A stretch of DNA of 53,422 nt from positions 1-53,422 of the forward strand of contig JADCFQ010000028.1 of NCBI GenBank assembly GCA_020249435.1, in the 5' to 3' direction. Both the position numbers and the translations under genes were made by a program. The DNA comes from Roseomonas sp. GTDB lineage: Bacteria; Pseudomonadota; Alphaproteobacteria; Acetobacterales; Acetobacteraceae. Below the pieces are notes generated by a model. The model did not search any database and was not told the DNA's origin. It saw nothing but the letters and a program-made list of their open reading frames with translations. The first letter of the stretch is position 1. Every line of letters begins with the position of its first letter. Shown piece by piece: positions 52,345 through 53,422 of the stretch.

Positions 52345-52389
52345 GGGGCATTGGTAGCAGATCAGCCCCGCCAAGGCTTCATGTAAGCG

Positions 52390-53418
52390 TTACCCGCGGC
52401 GACGGCCCTTTTCCGACTGCGCCAATTCGCCGGCACGGAGCGCCAAGCGCCCATGGATTTCATCAAGCTTGAGCCCCTGGCGCAGCACCGGCAGGCAGGC
52501 CATGTGGTCATATTCACCCTTTGACCGCCCGGCTTCGAAATCCAGGTACAACCCGGTCAGCGCCGCATTGTTGAAGGCATGCCGATTGCCATCATCCAGA
52601 TAGCTCTCAGACCAGGTGCCTTCCGATAGCAACAAGCCATGCGCTTCCAGTTCAAGGTGGAAATAGCGCACGCGCTTGCACCAAACCTCCTGGATGATGC
52701 TTTCACCATTCACCAGATGCTTGGCCGGGATCAGATGGCCATCAATTTCCATCGCGTGATCCGGGCTGACCCGCAAATCACGCGCCGGCATGCCGGGGGC
52801 GATGGCGCCGGCCTTGATCAGAATGGGCGCAGTCTTGGTCGCCATGGCCGCATTGCGTGGCACGGCGATATCCATGAAGCCAACCCAACGGAGTGGTTCA
52901 AACCCGGCCTGACCATTGCGCATCGCCAGCACCATGTCCCCAGCGCGGAGGTTTTCGACCACATCTTCGCCATTCGGCGTGACAATCCGCGTGCCTTCCG
53001 CGAAGCACACCACGTCTTCCCAGCCCTGGGTGAACATGGTGACGGTAACGCCATCAATCGTATTCTGGAAATTGATCCAGTCATTGCCAGTGGGGATACC
53101 GCTTACCCAATCATTCCGAGCCAGGTCCAGGAAGTCATTGGCACCGGCGCCACCAATCAGCGTCAGGTTGCCGGTGGTGACACCCTGCACCCAGGTAAAG
53201 GTATCATTGCCGGCACCGAAATCGAGATAGTCACCACCATTACCGCCGCCAGCGACAAGCGAATCCGAACCATCACCGCCATGTCCCCCTACGGTAATCA
53301 CCTGACACAGGCCACCGACGGAACCGGGCGCGGACCGTAAGAGTCTGCGCGCCCGGTTCGCGGTGGCCGGACCGCGTGGAAGCGGGTTTGATGGCGTTGC
53401 GACACAACCCTCAAACAC
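52390..53418 (-). CDS. RTX/Hint-domain protein, 5' end uncertain
   Basis: Residues about 42-105 hold RTX-like Gly/Asp repeats (GGHGGDGSDSLVAGGGNGGDYLDFGAGNDTF). A Hint (hedgehog/intein-type) domain begins at Cys138 (VVCFAEGTRIVTPNGE), continues through VENLRAGDMVLA and RWVGFMDIAV, and contains the SPDHAMEIDGHLIPAKHLVN His block (218-237). Such domains can cleave or rearrange the protein at the Cys. The C-terminus (ESYLDDGNRHAFNNAALTGLYLDFE) is characteristic of Acetobacteraceae/Rhodobacteraceae Hint_2 proteins. The first 40 residues are Arg/Pro-rich and unlike RTX sequence. They lie over an imperfect palindrome, and the frame opens with GTG 53418 at the window edge. The true start may be outside the window or at an internal GTG near 53301. 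Confidence 0.75.
   Translation of the reverse strand: MFEGCVATPSNPLPRGPATANRARRLLRSAPGSVGGLCQVITVGGHGGDGSDSLVAGGGNGGDYLDFGAGNDTFTWVQGVTTGNLTLIGGAGANDFLDLARNDWVSGIPTGNDWINFQNTIDGVTVTMFTQGWEDVVCFAEGTRIVTPNGEDVVENLRAGDMVLAMRNGQAGFEPLRWVGFMDIAVPRNAAMATKTAPILIKAGAIAPGMPARDLRVSPDHAMEIDGHLIPAKHLVNGESIIQEVWCKRVRYFHLELEAHGLLLSEGTWSESYLDDGNRHAFNNAALTGLYLDFEAGRSKGEYDHMACLPVLRQGLKLDEIHGRLALRAGELAQSEKGRRRG
53310..53368. repeat. long imperfect palindrome at the right edge
   Basis: Left arm 53310-53332 and right arm 53348-53368 pair almost completely (GGCCACCG, then AACCGGGCGCG, with a two-base bulge) around a 15-base loop. It lies just where the Hint frame stops looking like RTX sequence, so it may be a junction, a mobile repeat or a hairpin upstream of the real start. 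Confidence 0.6.
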
Positions 53419-53422
53419 GAAA

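Noticed and set aside
1-53422. CRISPR arrays, tRNA or rRNA genes, prophage or conjugative modules
   Set aside because: Looked for in all intergenic gaps by eye; no regularly spaced repeats, cloverleaf-like sequences or phage/conjugation genes were found.

Overview
The window looks like chromosomal DNA of a high-GC alphaproteobacterium, most likely in the Acetobacteraceae (Roseomonas-like). The evidence is the uniformly GC-rich housekeeping background, the order tsaE-amgK-murU-addB-addA, the minus-strand block ruvC-ruvA-ruvB-ybgC-tolQRAB-pal-cpoB-tilS-ftsH-folP followed further on by glmM-thiD, and an RTX/Hint protein of a type I associate with that family. Genus is an inference from gene content. 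Nothing indicates a plasmid or a prophage: there is no replication, integrase, tail or conjugation gene, and I saw no tRNA, rRNA or CRISPR array.

Layout. 1-877: AT-rich edge with an RTX-repeat gene that ends abruptly at what may be an insertion-sequence terminus, plus a possible gene remnant. 881-3346: ftsK. 3352-12034: minus-strand operon tsaE-amgK-murU-addB-addA (tRNA t6A synthesis, cell-wall amino-sugar recycling, double-strand break repair). 12119-18584: ferredoxin-NADP reductase, a SCO protein, a small unknown, a DUF2007/tRNA methyltransferase pair divergent from a polyprenyl diphosphate synthase, an O-antigen ligase-like protein and an Ntn-hydrolase-like protein. 18607-28842: a patchwork. 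A solitary AT-rich CoiA/DUF6035-like nuclease candidate, a class III aminotransferase and a BisC-type molybdoenzyme translationally coupled to a PhoX-like protein are followed by an AT-rich DUF3644 gene with a HEPN-type motif, then by a full-length PhoX. 28869-34455: PhzF-type isomerase and two tandem 770-residue DUF1217-like proteins carrying an internal duplication. 34520-44133: thiD-glmM, an orphan ABC solute-binding protein, a flavin monooxygenase, folP, ftsH, tilS. 44167-49841: the Tol-Pal envelope system. 49838-52344: ruvB, ruvA, ruvC, with two clusters of palindromes wedged between them. 52390-53422: an RTX/Hint protein whose 5' part does not look like RTX sequence.

How the genes work together. 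AddAB with RuvABC cover recombinational repair from end resection to junction resolution. FtsK and Tol-Pal serve late division and outer-membrane constriction. GlmM, AmgK and MurU feed UDP-amino sugars to the wall. FtsH, TilS, TsaE and TrmN-like are general maintenance. Neighbouring genes in these blocks frequently overlap by exactly four bases (ATGA or GTGA), and many starts are GTG or TTG; this fixed several start sites.

The most unusual items are: the DUF3644 HEPN candidate between two PhoX relatives; the solitary CoiA/DUF6035-like gene 5.6 kb away; the DUF1217-like pair in which a duplicated module seems to split the family domain; a three-hairpin element forming the 3' end of ruvC; a five-hairpin cluster separating ruvA from ruvB; and a TilS whose PP-loop has His instead of Asp. 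Intergenic gaps above 300 bases do not occur; the largest are 591-880 and 50879-51110, both described below.
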